Assembly: GCA_963573315.1 (NCBI GenBank)
Contig: OY752147.1
Coordinates: 248,001 to 312,000 of the forward strand
Direction: 5' to 3'
DNA: 64,000 bases
Source: Entomortierella parvispora
Lineage: Eukaryota > Mortierellomycota > Mortierellomycetes > Mortierellales > Mortierellaceae
The notes beneath the pieces were generated by a model. That model searched no databases, had not been told where the DNA came from, and saw only the letters and a list, made by a program, of their open reading frames with translations. The position numbers were made by a program, and so were the translations under genes. Positions 9,640-20,667 of the stretch are shown piece by piece; within the stretch, counting starts at the first letter, position 1, and the number at the start of each line of letters is the position of its first letter.

Positions 9640-12600
9640 TTAGTGGTATCCATTTCCGTTGCCGTTCGAAGTGTTCATGGCCGCCGCATGGGCTGCCGCG
9701 GCCGAGGCAGATCCACGTCCGCCGTCGTTGTAGTAATGACCGTTCTTGCCGCCCATTTGATCCTTGTACTGCTGCTGTGCAGCCGCGACGCCTCCCACAG
9801 CGGCCAGAGACTCTTGTGCAGCCTCGACTTCTTCTGGAGAGACCTCAAAGTGGCCGTCGGCCAACCTTTCCTCCCGAGTCGACTGCCGCTGTCTCAAGGC
9901 CCTGTGGTTGTTCACGGGAAAGGCGGGTCCGTCCTGAGAATCTGGTTGATCCAAATGCGAGTAATCATCGTCATCGTCATGGCCCTGCATTTTGTATTGC
10001 AGATACTTTTCCCGATCATGAATCGACATTTTCGCAAACGTCAACTCTGTGTCCACACCTTCCAATGGGGTCCGGATCCGGGGGGACCCGGGGGCCGAGC
10101 GAGGGTTTGGGATTTTAGGTCTTTGTTCCTGTCGTTGCAACTCTTGTTGTGTGGCCTCATCCAGGGTTCCGAAATGATCATCGTCGTCAAAGGAGTCTGG
10201 GTAGGCTCGACGGAGAGCCAGCTGACGGGCCTTGATGTACTCGAGACCCATCCGCTTCCAATCCAAGAGATCCGAAAGTCGCTCTGTACGGTTTCTTTGG
10301 TTAATTCGCTGACGGCGCGACTTTTGACAAAAGACCAACATTTGATCGGCGAGTTGTTGGATCGATTCTTCAATGGATTTCATTCGTCGGTCCACAATGT
10401 AGATGCCGTATTCGGAGGAATCCACAATGTTGTCGTCCATGAAACAGCCAAAGCCAGAGAGGTTGGTCGTGATACTAGGCACTCCCATAACTGTACATTC
10501 TGCTGGCGTGTAACCCCAAGGTTCGTAATACGAGGGGAAAACTCCCAAATGGCAACCACGAACAAACTCTTCATAATCCAGTCCGAACAGCGGGTTGTTG
10601 GAGTTCAAAAACTCGGGATGGAACACAATCTTGACACGATCTGAGGGGTGGTTAAAGAGTCCCAAACGACGGAGCTGGTTCAGGACCGGATCCTTGTCGT
10701 CATCTGCCATATTGTGCGTCACGATTGGGGGCAACGTTGAGCGCTTGAGTGCAAATGTGCGTCGCTTCAACAGGATTTGATCCTCGCTCGTCAAGAACTG
10801 AGTCGTGTTCACATCGCCACCACTATGGAAGGGAGGAGAAAAGAAGACGCGTCGCAGGAAGAAGAGAATACTGTTAGAGACCCATAAAAGAGTCATAAAA
10901 CATTGTCCGAGCCTCCTCCTCCTCCTTCTCCTCAATATCAGGATTGATTCATTTCTCATTACCGAGCCGCCTTCTCGAAAAGACGGGTTTCCATGCGTTT
11001 TGCAATACCATGAACCGTCTCCTTCAATTGCTTCACGACCGCTTGACCCTTGAGTGTTTCGACTGTGAAAGAGTGTGTCTCTGCAGGGGTAATGATAAAC
11101 GCCACGACCGTCATGGGTGAATTGCACGCCTTGAGTTTTTCATTCAAACCTGTGGTCGCACAACCAGAAAGAAAAGGGGGGGAGGGAAAAAAAAGATCAG
11201 TCCGTCCGTTTCCCACACTGAATTTTTGGGCTTCGTTTGTTTTTTGGGGAAAAAAACGTACGCTGCAAAGACTCGATAAACATGTCCAGTCCTTTGTTTC
11301 GGTATTCGTACCGTCCAGCCGTGAAAAAATACAGGGTGTTCTCAAGATCAAAGTCATAGTGGCCATAAAAGTGACCTCGTACAAAATCATGAATCCTGTC
11401 CTTGGAAACTGCATGCAGGTTTTGGAACTCGTGCATGGCCGAGAATTTCACAACATTGAGACCGTTGGGAAGCACACCATCTAGTAAGAGGAAAAGTCGT
11501 CAAGAGAAAGAAAAAAATAAGTCAGTTTCGGAGGCTACCTTGTTTTTTTTCTCCTTCATTGCAGTTGCCAGCTATCGGTCCTCCAGCCCCATCCTACCTG
11601 GTTTACGCTTGAGCAGATGCTCTGCTTCATAAGCCGTGATATGCGAAACGGTGGTAAAGACATCGCAGCAGTGAGTCGCGGCCCGCTCGATGCAGTATCG
11701 GTGGTAGATGCCTCTCTTTCCTGCCTCGTGGTCGACGTCAAAATTGCGGAGGTTATTGTAGAAATCGACCGATCCCGCGCACAGGTAACGGCCCAAAAGT
11801 GTGGCGTGGGTTGTGAAGATCGTGGTGACGTCGATATGACGCTTGCGGCAGAGGGCAATGCCCACACCGGCCAGCCATTCGTGAAAGTGAGCTATCACGG
11901 CCGATTTGCGCTCATGGGCAGTGAACTATTTTGCAGGGAGGAGGGACAAGCGGTCATGGAGATTAGAACGGCGTCTGTGTGATAAGAATCAATCAAAGAC
12001 TTGTAGAAACAACAAGGTTCCTTGTGCTCAAGCAAACAAACGAGGGAAGGGGCACAGGTGATTTGAGATGGCGATTGACGGGTGACAACCACAAAAGACG
12101 ACCACCCGCACGATAAAAACGGCCAACAAAGGAGGCTGCTCCCACTCTTTTCTCTACCAAGAGTGAGGAAAGCACGCTTTTTTAGCTTGCATGAATGACC
12201 TCGGAAAACTAGCCCTTTCCTGCTGGGCTTTGGGTTGGTTTTGGGTGAGTGTTTCCTTGCCTGCTTGGTGTGTGCTCTTCTCTGCTCTTATCGCCCAGAT
12301 CGACGTGGTCGAAGCATTGGTGAAATCAGAAATTCTCGTTCCGTGTCCGGTCGTTGAGAAATCTATCCGAGCCCTTTCCCCTCCTTGCTCCTGTTGAACG
12401 TGAACATGCCCGCATCCCGAATTGGAGGGTTGCACAACAGGAAAACCAGTTCCAGACTGGCTTTCTATCAGCCAGAAATCGGCATTCACGTTTTGTCTAG
12501 CCCCCTTCCCCTGGACGCTCTACGATTGTGTCCATGTTTTTTTTTCAGATGTCGAGTTGGATAAGGGAACGGACAGACACCACACCCAACGACAATATTC

Positions 12601-13437
12601 CATCCGATTCGGATGGAAAGCACAACCTGTTCCCACAGTAACGCACACACCACTCTTCGATCCCCATTGGTGCTCTCCCGGTCGGTTCACTTTTTCCTGC
12701 TCCAACAACAAGAGAACAGGCTGGGGGCATCTGTCCTTGTTCCTCTCTCGCTGTCTCTCCTCTTTTTTTTTTTTCTTTTGCAGTCATCTGTCTTGTGGTC
12801 GTGGGAAAACCATCGTGATGATAAAATCAAAAAGAAAAGCTTGAACAAAACGAAAGAAAAGGGAAGAAAAAAAAGAAGAAAAACCATTACCTCGCCCAAG
12901 AACCAGGCTATCAAGTATCCAAACAGGATCGCTTCGTTCGTCTCGTGATCATTTGGTGGAGAGGGGATCCCGGCGACATTCCAGAGATCGCCCTTCCATT
13001 CATCCAACTTGTGGTAGACGGATCCGGTGTCAAAGAGCAAGACCTTGGGGGCGCCCTCGATCAGCCAGCGACCGTATAGAAACTTGACGCCGCGCTCCTT
13101 CATGGATTCGAGGGTCAATCGGAGCTCGGGGGAATCGGGCTCGAGAGTCTCGACCTCGAGCGGTGCCGTCTTGTAGGAAAGAGGACCGATCATGGTATAG
13201 CGATCGCCATACTCGTGGCAGGTCACTGGGGCTTTGGACTTTAGCACTGTGTAGATGCCTCCGACTATGTAGAGACGGGATAGAGGGTGTCAGAGTGTCA
13301 GAGCAGCGGGAAGGGAAGGGAGGTAGAAAGAATGTGGGGCAAAGGAGATTGGGGATGAGCAATGAATTACCCTTGTTGGCCACCTCCCATGCAATCTCAA
13401 AGAGCAGCGGCTTGTGGACATTGCGTGGTGGGTTCAT
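9640..13437 (-). CDS. glycogen synthase (GT3 family)
   Basis: Six exons: 13437-13371, 13264-12891, 11925-11598, 11480-11262, 11150-10973 and 10822-9640; 782 residues. All junctions keep phase and rebuild conserved sequence: [19 protein letters not shown] over the first junction, WFLGE then [17 protein letters not shown] over the second, [14 protein letters not shown] over the fourth. Catalytic motif EPWGYTPAE is present, as is the arginine-rich helix [21 protein letters not shown] that binds glucose-6-phosphate in yeast Gsy2. The enzyme extends alpha-1,4-glucan from UDP-glucose in the cytosol. The C-terminal ~140 residues are low complexity (Gln, Ala, Asn/Gly runs, end NGNGNGYH) and longer than in yeast; phosphorylation control there is likely but not shown. 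The second intron is 965 nt. Confidence 0.96.
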
Positions 13438-14811
13438 GTCTCTGTTCTTGAATCAAAGAGTAGAAGTGGAGTGGAGTGGAAGTAGAAGAGGAGAAAGAGG
13501 AGAGGAATGAGAGGAGAATGAATCGAGCAGAGAAGAAAACGCTGCTTGCAAGAAACGAGAAGAGGAGGTGAAGAAGAAAAGAAAGAAGAGAAGAGCGCGA
13601 GAAAGAGGACAAAGGATCGATGGACGATGGCTACAGCTACAGCACAAACCAAAGGGGGGGAAGGAGGACGACCGACGACGAGGGTGCACAAGGGAGAGCG
13701 AGCGTGCAAGGGAAAGCAAGGGAGAGAACGGGGACGCACAAAAAAGGGAAACGGACGTGACGACGCGTTTTTTTTTTTTTTTTTTTTGGTCATCTCTGAT
13801 CTTTTTTTTTTTTTTCTTTCGTGCCCTCTGTCTGCTGCTTGCTGCTTGCTGTCCCTGTCCCTGTTGTCGTGTGATCCATGTCTGCATCCGGATCGGGCAC
13901 ACGCACACTCTTCTCGCTTTTCAGTCTCCATGTCCCGCACAGTGTTCAAAAAACGCCATTCTCTTTCTTAGATCCTTGACCAGCAACAAAGGCAAAAGGA
14001 AGAAAAGAAAAAGAAAAAAAAACCAAAGCAAATCAAACATCCTGCTTGCACGCGTCGACCCGTTTCTTTTCCTCCTTGTGTGCGTTGCCCGCCAGCCGAG
14101 ATCTACGACAAAGCGAGCCTCGCATTGGCCCACACGCCACAGACAAAAAGGAACTCTCCGAGATACCCTTTTTTTTTTTGCCTTTTACCCTTCTCGTCCA
14201 GTGCTGTCCATTTGCTGACAATCTCCTGCTGCTGCTGCAAAGCCAGCTTATATGTTTCTCTCCCGTTTGATGTTTTTGAGAGCGTTCTTCATTTCATCAT
14301 GATTCCCAAGTGGGTGTTTCTTTGCTGGAGGTCAAAACACTAAAAGTGTATTTGATCGGTCGACATGTTAGTGGCGCCTTTTGGGGTCTGCGTATGCTTG
14401 TCTTGCGTGTCTACTTGTCTCTCCGTCTCTTCATTTACGATCTCTTTCAATAGGGATAAGTGAGTAAAGTAAAAAAAAAAGAATGAATAAAAAAGGCGGG
14501 TGGTTGGAGTAGAGCATTCATTTCCGAATCCAATCCACGCGGCCGATGGGCTACCAGACACTATTATAGTCTCCTATAGGCACAGAGCAGGGAGCCAAAG
14601 GTCGAGATGCTCTTGAGGTATCTTTTTTGCTCTGTCGATTCAGGGGTGTGCGTGCATGTGTGTGGACCGAGGATTGGACTCGCTTATTATTATTTTCTTT
14701 GCAATCATGGTGTCCAATGCGTTGGATCCATGAACAGGTCCAAGAGATGGAGCAGTAGTAGTCGAGACCAAACTCCACACGGCAGTTGTTCATCTGTTTT
14801 ACCTCCATGGA

Positions 14812-14822
14812 CCCCCCCCCCC

Positions 14823-14851
<29 letters not shown>
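14812..14851. repeat. C-run followed by 29-nt A-run
   Basis: Eleven C followed by 29 A (14823-14851). A processed poly-A insertion was considered, but no gene fragment precedes it on the plus strand. Confidence 0.8.
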
Positions 14852-14853
<2 letters not shown>

Positions 14854-15176
14854 TGCAGCCAAAGAGTCTTTTTGGATCAAGAGAAATGAAATGATCCTTC
14901 TCTTTGTCCTCAATGAGCACTTTTTTTTATTCAGCATTGAGCACCGTTGAGCAGAGCAAAGCAAGAGAAAGAGAAGGGAGAACAGAAGAAGAAGATTAGA
15001 AGAAAGAAAAAAAAACAATAACAGCGAAATAAAAGTGAGCGCTGAGCCTGCACTGCACTGCACGGGATGATTTCAAAGAGGATTGGATTCATTTAACGTG
15101 CAAGCACTTGGAAGGTACAAGGTGCGACAAGACGCACAAACAAACAAGGCAAGGCAAAACAAGGCATTGGTATGGC

Positions 15177-15238
15177 ACAGACAGACAGACAGACAGACAG
15201 AGAGACAGAGAGACAGAGAGACAGACAGACAGACAGAG
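15177..15238. repeat. GACA/GAGACA microsatellite
   Basis: Perfect CAGA units (15177-15200) run into AGAGAC units and back into CAGA units. Upstream of rac1 and non-coding. Confidence 0.85.
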
Positions 15239-15613
15239 CAGAGCAGAAGAGAACAGGACAGAGGAGAACAGATAGAGACAGTAGACTGGTGAAGGTAAAC
15301 AAGCAAGATAGAAAGCAACAAGCAACATTCGCGATGTGACATGTTGCAGGCACAAACACGTACAGCATCTGTACACACAGAGAGTAGGAAAAAGAGAAAG
15401 AGAAAAAGACGACAATGGGCGAGTACATGCATGCACTGCACTGCACTGAGTTGTGACAATGCAGCAGGGTAGAGAACAAGAGAGAGAAGGAGAAAGAGGC
15501 GAGAAGAGGGAAGAGGGAGAAAAAAGAAGGGAAAAAAAAAAAGAAACGCCGTGCTAGACCCGTGCAAATGCTGGGCGGGAGGAGGGGGGCGAGCTGCATC
15601 CGTGTCCATCCAA

Positions 15614-15641
15614 TGTGATATTGTGATATTGTGATATCACA
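15614..15641. promoter_or_regulatory. three TGTGATAT units ending in a palindrome, rac1 upstream region
   Basis: TGTGATAT occurs three times head to tail (15614-15637); the third unit forms the perfect palindrome TGTGATATCACA (15630-15641). It lies about 205 bp upstream of the rac1 ATG. A binding site is inference; no named factor is assigned. Confidence 0.35.
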
Positions 15642-15844
15642 CATCCATCCAGCCAAATCTCGCGCTCCCTCTCTCTGCAAGTGTTCTTTTTTCTTTTCCC
15701 TTCTCTCCCTTCTTTCTCTTCTCTCTTCTCTCTCTCTCTCTCTCTCTTTTCTCTTCTTTTCTCTTCACCTCTTCACTCCCATCATCACATCCCTTTCCTC
15801 CTTCTCCTCGTCCTCTCCTCCTTCTCTTCAATCCCAAAATCACC

Positions 15845-18301
15845 ATGCAGGCCATCAAATGTGTTGTCGTCGGAGGTAATCCCTTCCTCCCTTCCTCCCT
15901 TCCCCTTCATCGTCCTCATCCCTTCCCCACCTTCACCCTTCACCCTTCACCTTCTCGCCCACTCTGCCTTCTCCATCATCCCTGCTCCTTTTCATCATCT
16001 CCCTTGTCCTGTTCTCGGTCATTTCACCCACCTCTGTCTCTCTCTCTCTCTGTCTCTCTCTCTTTCTCTCTTTCACACACACACACACACACACATACAC
16101 ACACACACACTCCACTCTCTGCCACCACAATGAAAAAAAAAAAACGATAAAAGAACAAACTCGCTAACTCCTTTGTCCTTCCTTGCTGTTCCCATCTCGT
16201 TCCCATCTCGTTCCATTAGACGGTGCTGTCGGAAAGGTAATCCATCCGTGCCTGTGTGCCCGTTTGCCCCAGTCTGCAATTCCACCCGCTCGTCCTTGTC
16301 TTTTATTCTCTCTTCTTGTCCACACACGACTCTCTCTTGACCGTGACCTACCTCTACTCGACCCTGAGGCAAAAGGACGGAAACAATAAACGTCCAGAAC
16401 CGCCTCCGAAACCAGCAAACAGGCACAAACACAGAAACATGCTCTTTTCCCCCACGCAAAAAGAGAACAACCAGAAAGAAATCCAAAGGCGTCGATACAG
16501 GAATACAACATATTCCCACATCGTCATCATCGTCGTCGTCATCATTGTCATCATCTTCACTCGTTCTGACCCTCTCTCTCTTTTTCTCTTTCTACTCTCT
16601 GCTCCTTCTAGACCTGCCTTCTTATCAGTTACACCACCAACGCCTTCCCAGGCGAGTATATCCCCACGGTGTAAGTTTTTTTTCTTTTTTTTTTCTTTTT
16701 TTTTTTGCCCTGCTTGTTTGTTCCTTGGAGCCGGGACCATCACTGATGTCCGAGGATGGCTGCCTGCTCCTTACTGCGGCTCAAAAAAGAGAATTGCAAT
16801 CCAACCCCGAGCGAACTTGCTCATTTGCAGCTCGTGAAAGGAGGAGTGTGACCATTTGCTGGATGATGACGACGAGCTACCTCGTCCAACTCTAGAAGAC
16901 GTCTCTTGTCCGTTCAATCCAACAATCCAGCAATCCAACCCAGCCCAGCCAGCCAAAGAGACACCGACTGACCCCGACCATCCCACTTTTTTTTGCTCTC
17001 CCTCTTTGCTTTTCGCGCCTAATAGTTTCGATAACTACTCCGCCAATGTGATGGTCGACGGAAAGCCCATCAACCTCGGTCTCTGGGATACTGCCGGTCA
17101 GGAGGATTACGATCGTCTTCGCCCCCTCTCCTACCCCCAGACCGACGTTTTCCTCATTTGCTTCTCCCTTGTCAGCCCTCCCTCGTTTGAGAACGTCAAG
17201 ACAAAGGTGAGTTCTTGTGCCCAATTCCTTTTTTTTTTTTTTTTTTTATTTTCTGTAAAGAGTGTTTGACTGTCTGTGCCTTCTTTGTTTCGGGCCTTTT
17301 TTTTCTTTTGTTTGCCTCGTTCGTTTCATAAGCGTGCTTTTCTTGGGGGGAGGCTTGTGCTGGCCATTGTTTTGCATCCATTCATTTCCTGACAGCGAGG
17401 GACCCTGAAGCAGGGCAGAGGTGGAATAGTTGACAACTCTCAGTACTGCAGCACAGTCAAAGACACAGGATCGATAAAAAGTGGCGGACATCGTAATAGT
17501 GCGGCTCCTAGGCGACCCACAGGAAAAAAGGAGATCTCATTTTGGCTGCGACCACATGCATTGGAACATGTTTTGCCAGCTCTGTGTTTCTGAACGACTC
17601 CTAGCACAGGAAAAAGTTTCTGGATTCCCAACAGCACAAGCGCCAAGCTGGAGAAAAAATCGTTGCAAAGGACTGTTGTGTGGTGCGTGTGTACGTGTGT
17701 GTGTGTGTCCGTGTCAAAGTGCGTGCTGTGCAACGTCGGGCGGTTTGGCAAAATAGGAGAACGATCCCGTGCTGCGTTTCATGTTGGACCTCTGGGCGAC
17801 AGTATTTGGGCAGTGTCTGGACGGAGTCAGATCAAGGATCATGCAACTCCTTGCACTTTATCCCTCGTTCATGCATGGATAGCCAGCCTGTTGTTGTCTT
17901 CTGCAAGTCCAGCTTACGTGGATGCTGGGACACTCTGGACTTTTTGGTCACTTGAGCAACAATCAAACTCGTAAGAGACTAATCCTTATCTGAATCTCTT
18001 TGCTTCGTAGTGGAATCCCGAGATTAGCCATCACGCTCCCAACATTCCCACGATCCTTGTCGGCACCAAGTTGGATTTGCGCGAGGATAAGGAGACTTTG
18101 GACAAGTTGCGCGAGAAGCGCATGTTGCCCATCACATACCCCCAGGGTCTTCAGATGGCCAAGGAAATCTCTGCTGTCCGTTACCTCGAGTGCTCTGCCT
18201 TGACCCAGAAGGGCTTGAAGAACGTCTTTGATGAGGCCATTCGCGCTGTTCTCTGCCCAGTCCAGCCCTCCAAGCGCTCAAAGAAGTGCCTGATTCTGTA
18301 A
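15845..18301 (+). CDS. RAC1: Rho-family GTPase Rac1
   Basis: Five exons: 15845-15875, 16220-16236, 16612-16670, 17026-17206 and 18011-18301; 192 residues, the exact Rac length. Exon 2 is only 17 nt and encodes GAVGK. Visible features: P-loop GDGAVGKT (10-17), switch [16 protein letters not shown], Rac-typical [23 protein letters not shown] nucleotide-specificity motif, polybasic KRSKK and CAAX box CLIL, which predicts geranylgeranylation. Close match to Rac rather than Cdc42 (LGLWDTAGQ, Trp-56). Rac1 at the plasma membrane controls actin, polarised hyphal growth and NADPH oxidase in filamentous fungi (family knowledge). Introns are large (344, 375, 355 and 804 nt) and full of T runs and CA/CT repeats. 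The leader is strongly CT-rich. Confidence 0.97.
16075..16110. repeat. CA microsatellite in rac1 intron 1
   Basis: An (AC)n tract with one AT interruption, following a CT-rich tract. Within intron 1 of rac1. Confidence 0.85.
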
Positions 18302-19688
18302 AAAGCTGGAGCCGTAACAAAAAGAAGGAAAATGAAAAAGGTCCGAAATGCGCCGAGAGACACGAGATCCTAGGACGAGATGCTTCGAAACTGTAGCCCA
18401 CGACAGCCCTTACCTCATCCCCGTTCTTTGTACGCATGGTTCTTTTCCCCTCGTCTTTTTTTTTTTTTTTTTTTTTCCCCTTCTCCAAACAGCAAAAACA
18501 AGTATATATTTTGATATTTTTCAGACATGCCTTCTTCCATCTGTCCATCTGTCCATCCCTGCACCTTCCTTTCCCCTCTTTTCTAAACCCTACCTCTCGT
18601 ATAATGTAGCACGTCAGTTTTGCACCCCTTGTCCTGGTACCCAATCTCTGGACAGGGCGATGCGACTCTCGGTACTTTTTTTTTCCTTAGTAGCGCCTCC
18701 CTTCTTCTCCAAGCACCTTGCTCTCTCTTCTCTTTTATTACCTTACAAATATACACAAGCCTATTGACATTGTGGAGAGTTGGGCCTGGGGCCGGGAGGT
18801 GATGGACACACCTGCACAGCAAAATGTCTATTTTCAATATTGACAACCAACAATCTGGCCCAAAAACAACGTGGCATGTGGCTGTGGAGGAAGGGACATC
18901 TCACTCCTGATGGGATCTTTGTGCTTCGACAGGCAGTCGACCCTGGTACTTTCATACCACACAGCACACCATACAAATGGCAAGGCGTCGATCCAAATTG
19001 ACTTTTTTGTATATCCCAAAAAAAGCAGAGAAAGAAGCGCCATCTCGCCCCATCGAGCGATCAAAAATGGAAGAGGGAGGAGGATCTTGTATGCGTTGTG
19101 GAAACCAACCATTCAGGTAGCTTTTTTGAGTCTTGGTCTCCAAGACTGAACGCGACGACGATCGAAATGGCCGTTTTGGCCAATGACTAGCTAACAGGTC
19201 GACAATCCCTTTCTCTACTTTCGTTCACTCGCCCTCTCCCATAGGATAGTCATTGAATGCATTTATACTTGACCTGCGAAAGAGAACAACCTGTTTTCCC
19301 ACAGAAGGGAGACACGAATAACTGTCCTGTTTCTCACTTACCCCTCTTTCTCATCTGCTTGACTTTGACATACTAGCTTCAATCTTCTCACTTCTGCTGC
19401 TCTCTCTTCTTCTCTCTTCTGCTGCTCTCTCTTCTCTTTTCTTTCCCGCCTCAACGCTGCGGTCTGTCTTCTTGCTCCCTTTGGCTCTTTTATGTTGACA
19501 AACGCAGACAAGCTTACTCTTACTACCCACAATCTGACCTTCTACATACCCTTGCCTTTTCTGCATCTTTATGCTTTCTTCAATCCAATTAGTGACAAAA
19601 AAGTCCTTCCTCCACCAATTTCACCATCACTGTCCTCTCCCCCTCTCCATCATCTCTCCTCTTCCGTCAGTCATTCCCTTGGCACTCC
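18302..19688. other. spacer downstream of rac1
   Basis: Contains the rac1 3' flank with an 18-nt T run near 18458 and AT-rich tracts, then CT-rich sequence (19345-19480). Short open frames on both strands show no domain or codon bias. Nothing supportable as a gene. Confidence 0.5.
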
Positions 19689-20282
19689 ATGAAGCTCTCT
19701 ATCATCACTCCTTTGGTTACCATTGGATTCTTGGCCTTTGGTGTTCTGATGAACGACATCCCCGCTGGAAAATAAGATAGTTTTATTGACAGTTTTGCTC
19801 ATGGAAGAGAAGAATGCGGCGTAGCCAGAAGACTATGACTCTTAGGATATCGCAACCAAGGACGGAATGAGTTGTGGTTGGATCATTTGGATGAAGACGA
19901 CAATATTCTGTACCAGGTGATTGGGCATGATATTCCTGCAAGTGCTTTTGCATGAAAAGATATGCAAAACATGGACAAGTTCACAAGAAGAGTCTTCTTG
20001 GATCCTAATACCCCCCGAATAGGAGGATATCAAGGATCCTTATTCGGCGACGTTTCAAGAATTGTTGAACGAAATTGTCATGATGTCATGAGAGGGCCCT
20101 CGGCTTTGAAGGATGCCAAGAAGGATGGAAACACAGCCAAGTTGTTGGATACCATGAACGCGAGCGATTACGAGGAAACACGAATGCGGAAGCAACAGTC
20201 GCCGCTTTACCTTGTTTATTTCATCTCATTCTATCCCAGTCATTCCAACAATGACAGCATGGTCTGCAAAAAAACTTGCTGA
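19689..20282 (+). pseudogene. possible decayed gene for a small secreted protein, family unknown
   Basis: ATG 19689 opens a 28-codon frame with a signal-peptide look: MKLSIITPLVTIGFLAFGVL, then a TAA at 19773-19775. Downstream plus-strand sequence looks coding in shifting frames: NELWLDHLDEDDNILYQV near 19870-19930, then 19962-20282 open for 106 codons containing FGDVSRIVERNCHDVMRGP and ALKDAKKDGNTAKLLDTM. A single protein would need several frame changes or unrecognised introns. I do not recognise the family. It may be an intact gene with introns I could not place, or a remnant. Confidence 0.3.
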
Positions 20283-20667
20283 AGTCTTTAATCATACGAG
20301 GGCTGTGGGAGAGAGGATAGGGGACAGGGGATGGGTAGATTTCGAACCCAAAAGATGAGGAAAGAACGCGTAGTTTTTGCGGCGAATGATCCTCACTGAC
20401 CTCACAAATCAAAAAAAGAGCGACGCGAGAAAAGAGAGTCAGGTGTGTTAAACCTGCGACTACATATACTCCCGTGACGTCATTATAATCGCGCCCGATG
20501 TGATTCTCCGAAAGCACACTTAATCAGACAGCAAATGGATGAAGCACATGCAGCTTTTTTTGTTTCCATCATCCTTCCCGATTGCTGCGTTTGCTGCATC
20601 CTCCCCTCAAGACCAGACCCCGATTGATCTTCTCCTGCACGCGCGCGTAGCTTTTGCGACTCGAGAG
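20283..20667. other. upstream region of the Gln/His-rich regulator gene
   Basis: 385 bp holding the promoter side of the next gene, including the CRE-type palindrome listed separately. An in-frame ATG at 20539 would add 43 residues starting MKHMQLFLF; I prefer 20668 because the added stretch is unlike the rest of the protein. Confidence 0.4.
20475..20482 (+). promoter_or_regulatory. CRE palindrome TGACGTCA
   Basis: Perfect 8-bp ATF/CREB site about 190 bp upstream of ATG 20668, followed at once by an AT-rich TATAAT-like stretch. A chance match is possible, but position and exactness make it a fair candidate for a bZIP site. Confidence 0.4.

Larger units (their letters stand above)
13438..15844. 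other. gene-free spacer between glycogen synthase and rac1, simple-sequence rich
   Basis: About 2.4 kb without a supportable gene. It starts with the pyrimidine-rich (minus strand) 5' flank of glycogen synthase and ends with the CT-rich leader of rac1 (15665-15840). Between lie T runs (13770-13789, 13801-13815), a C11 run followed by A29 (14812-14851), and GACA/GAGACA repeats (15177-15238). Long open frames here are artefacts of low complexity. Confidence 0.6.

Noticed and set aside
9364..10644. 426-codon plus-strand open frame
   Set aside because: It lies antisense to the last exon of glycogen synthase, which has clear conserved motifs; the plus-strand protein has no domain.
13434..14218. 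Several open frames of 140-216 codons
   Set aside because: They are translations of purine/pyrimidine-rich flank sequence with long Phe, Lys or Arg runs.
14812..14851. Poly-A tract as the tail of a retro-inserted gene or SINE
   Set aside because: No gene remnant, target-site duplication or polymerase III boxes nearby; similar runs are common in this window.
20335..20365. TTCGAACCC, like a tRNA T-loop
   Set aside because: Flanking bases do not form a T stem, and no A box or acceptor stem is present. No other tRNA-like site survived inspection.
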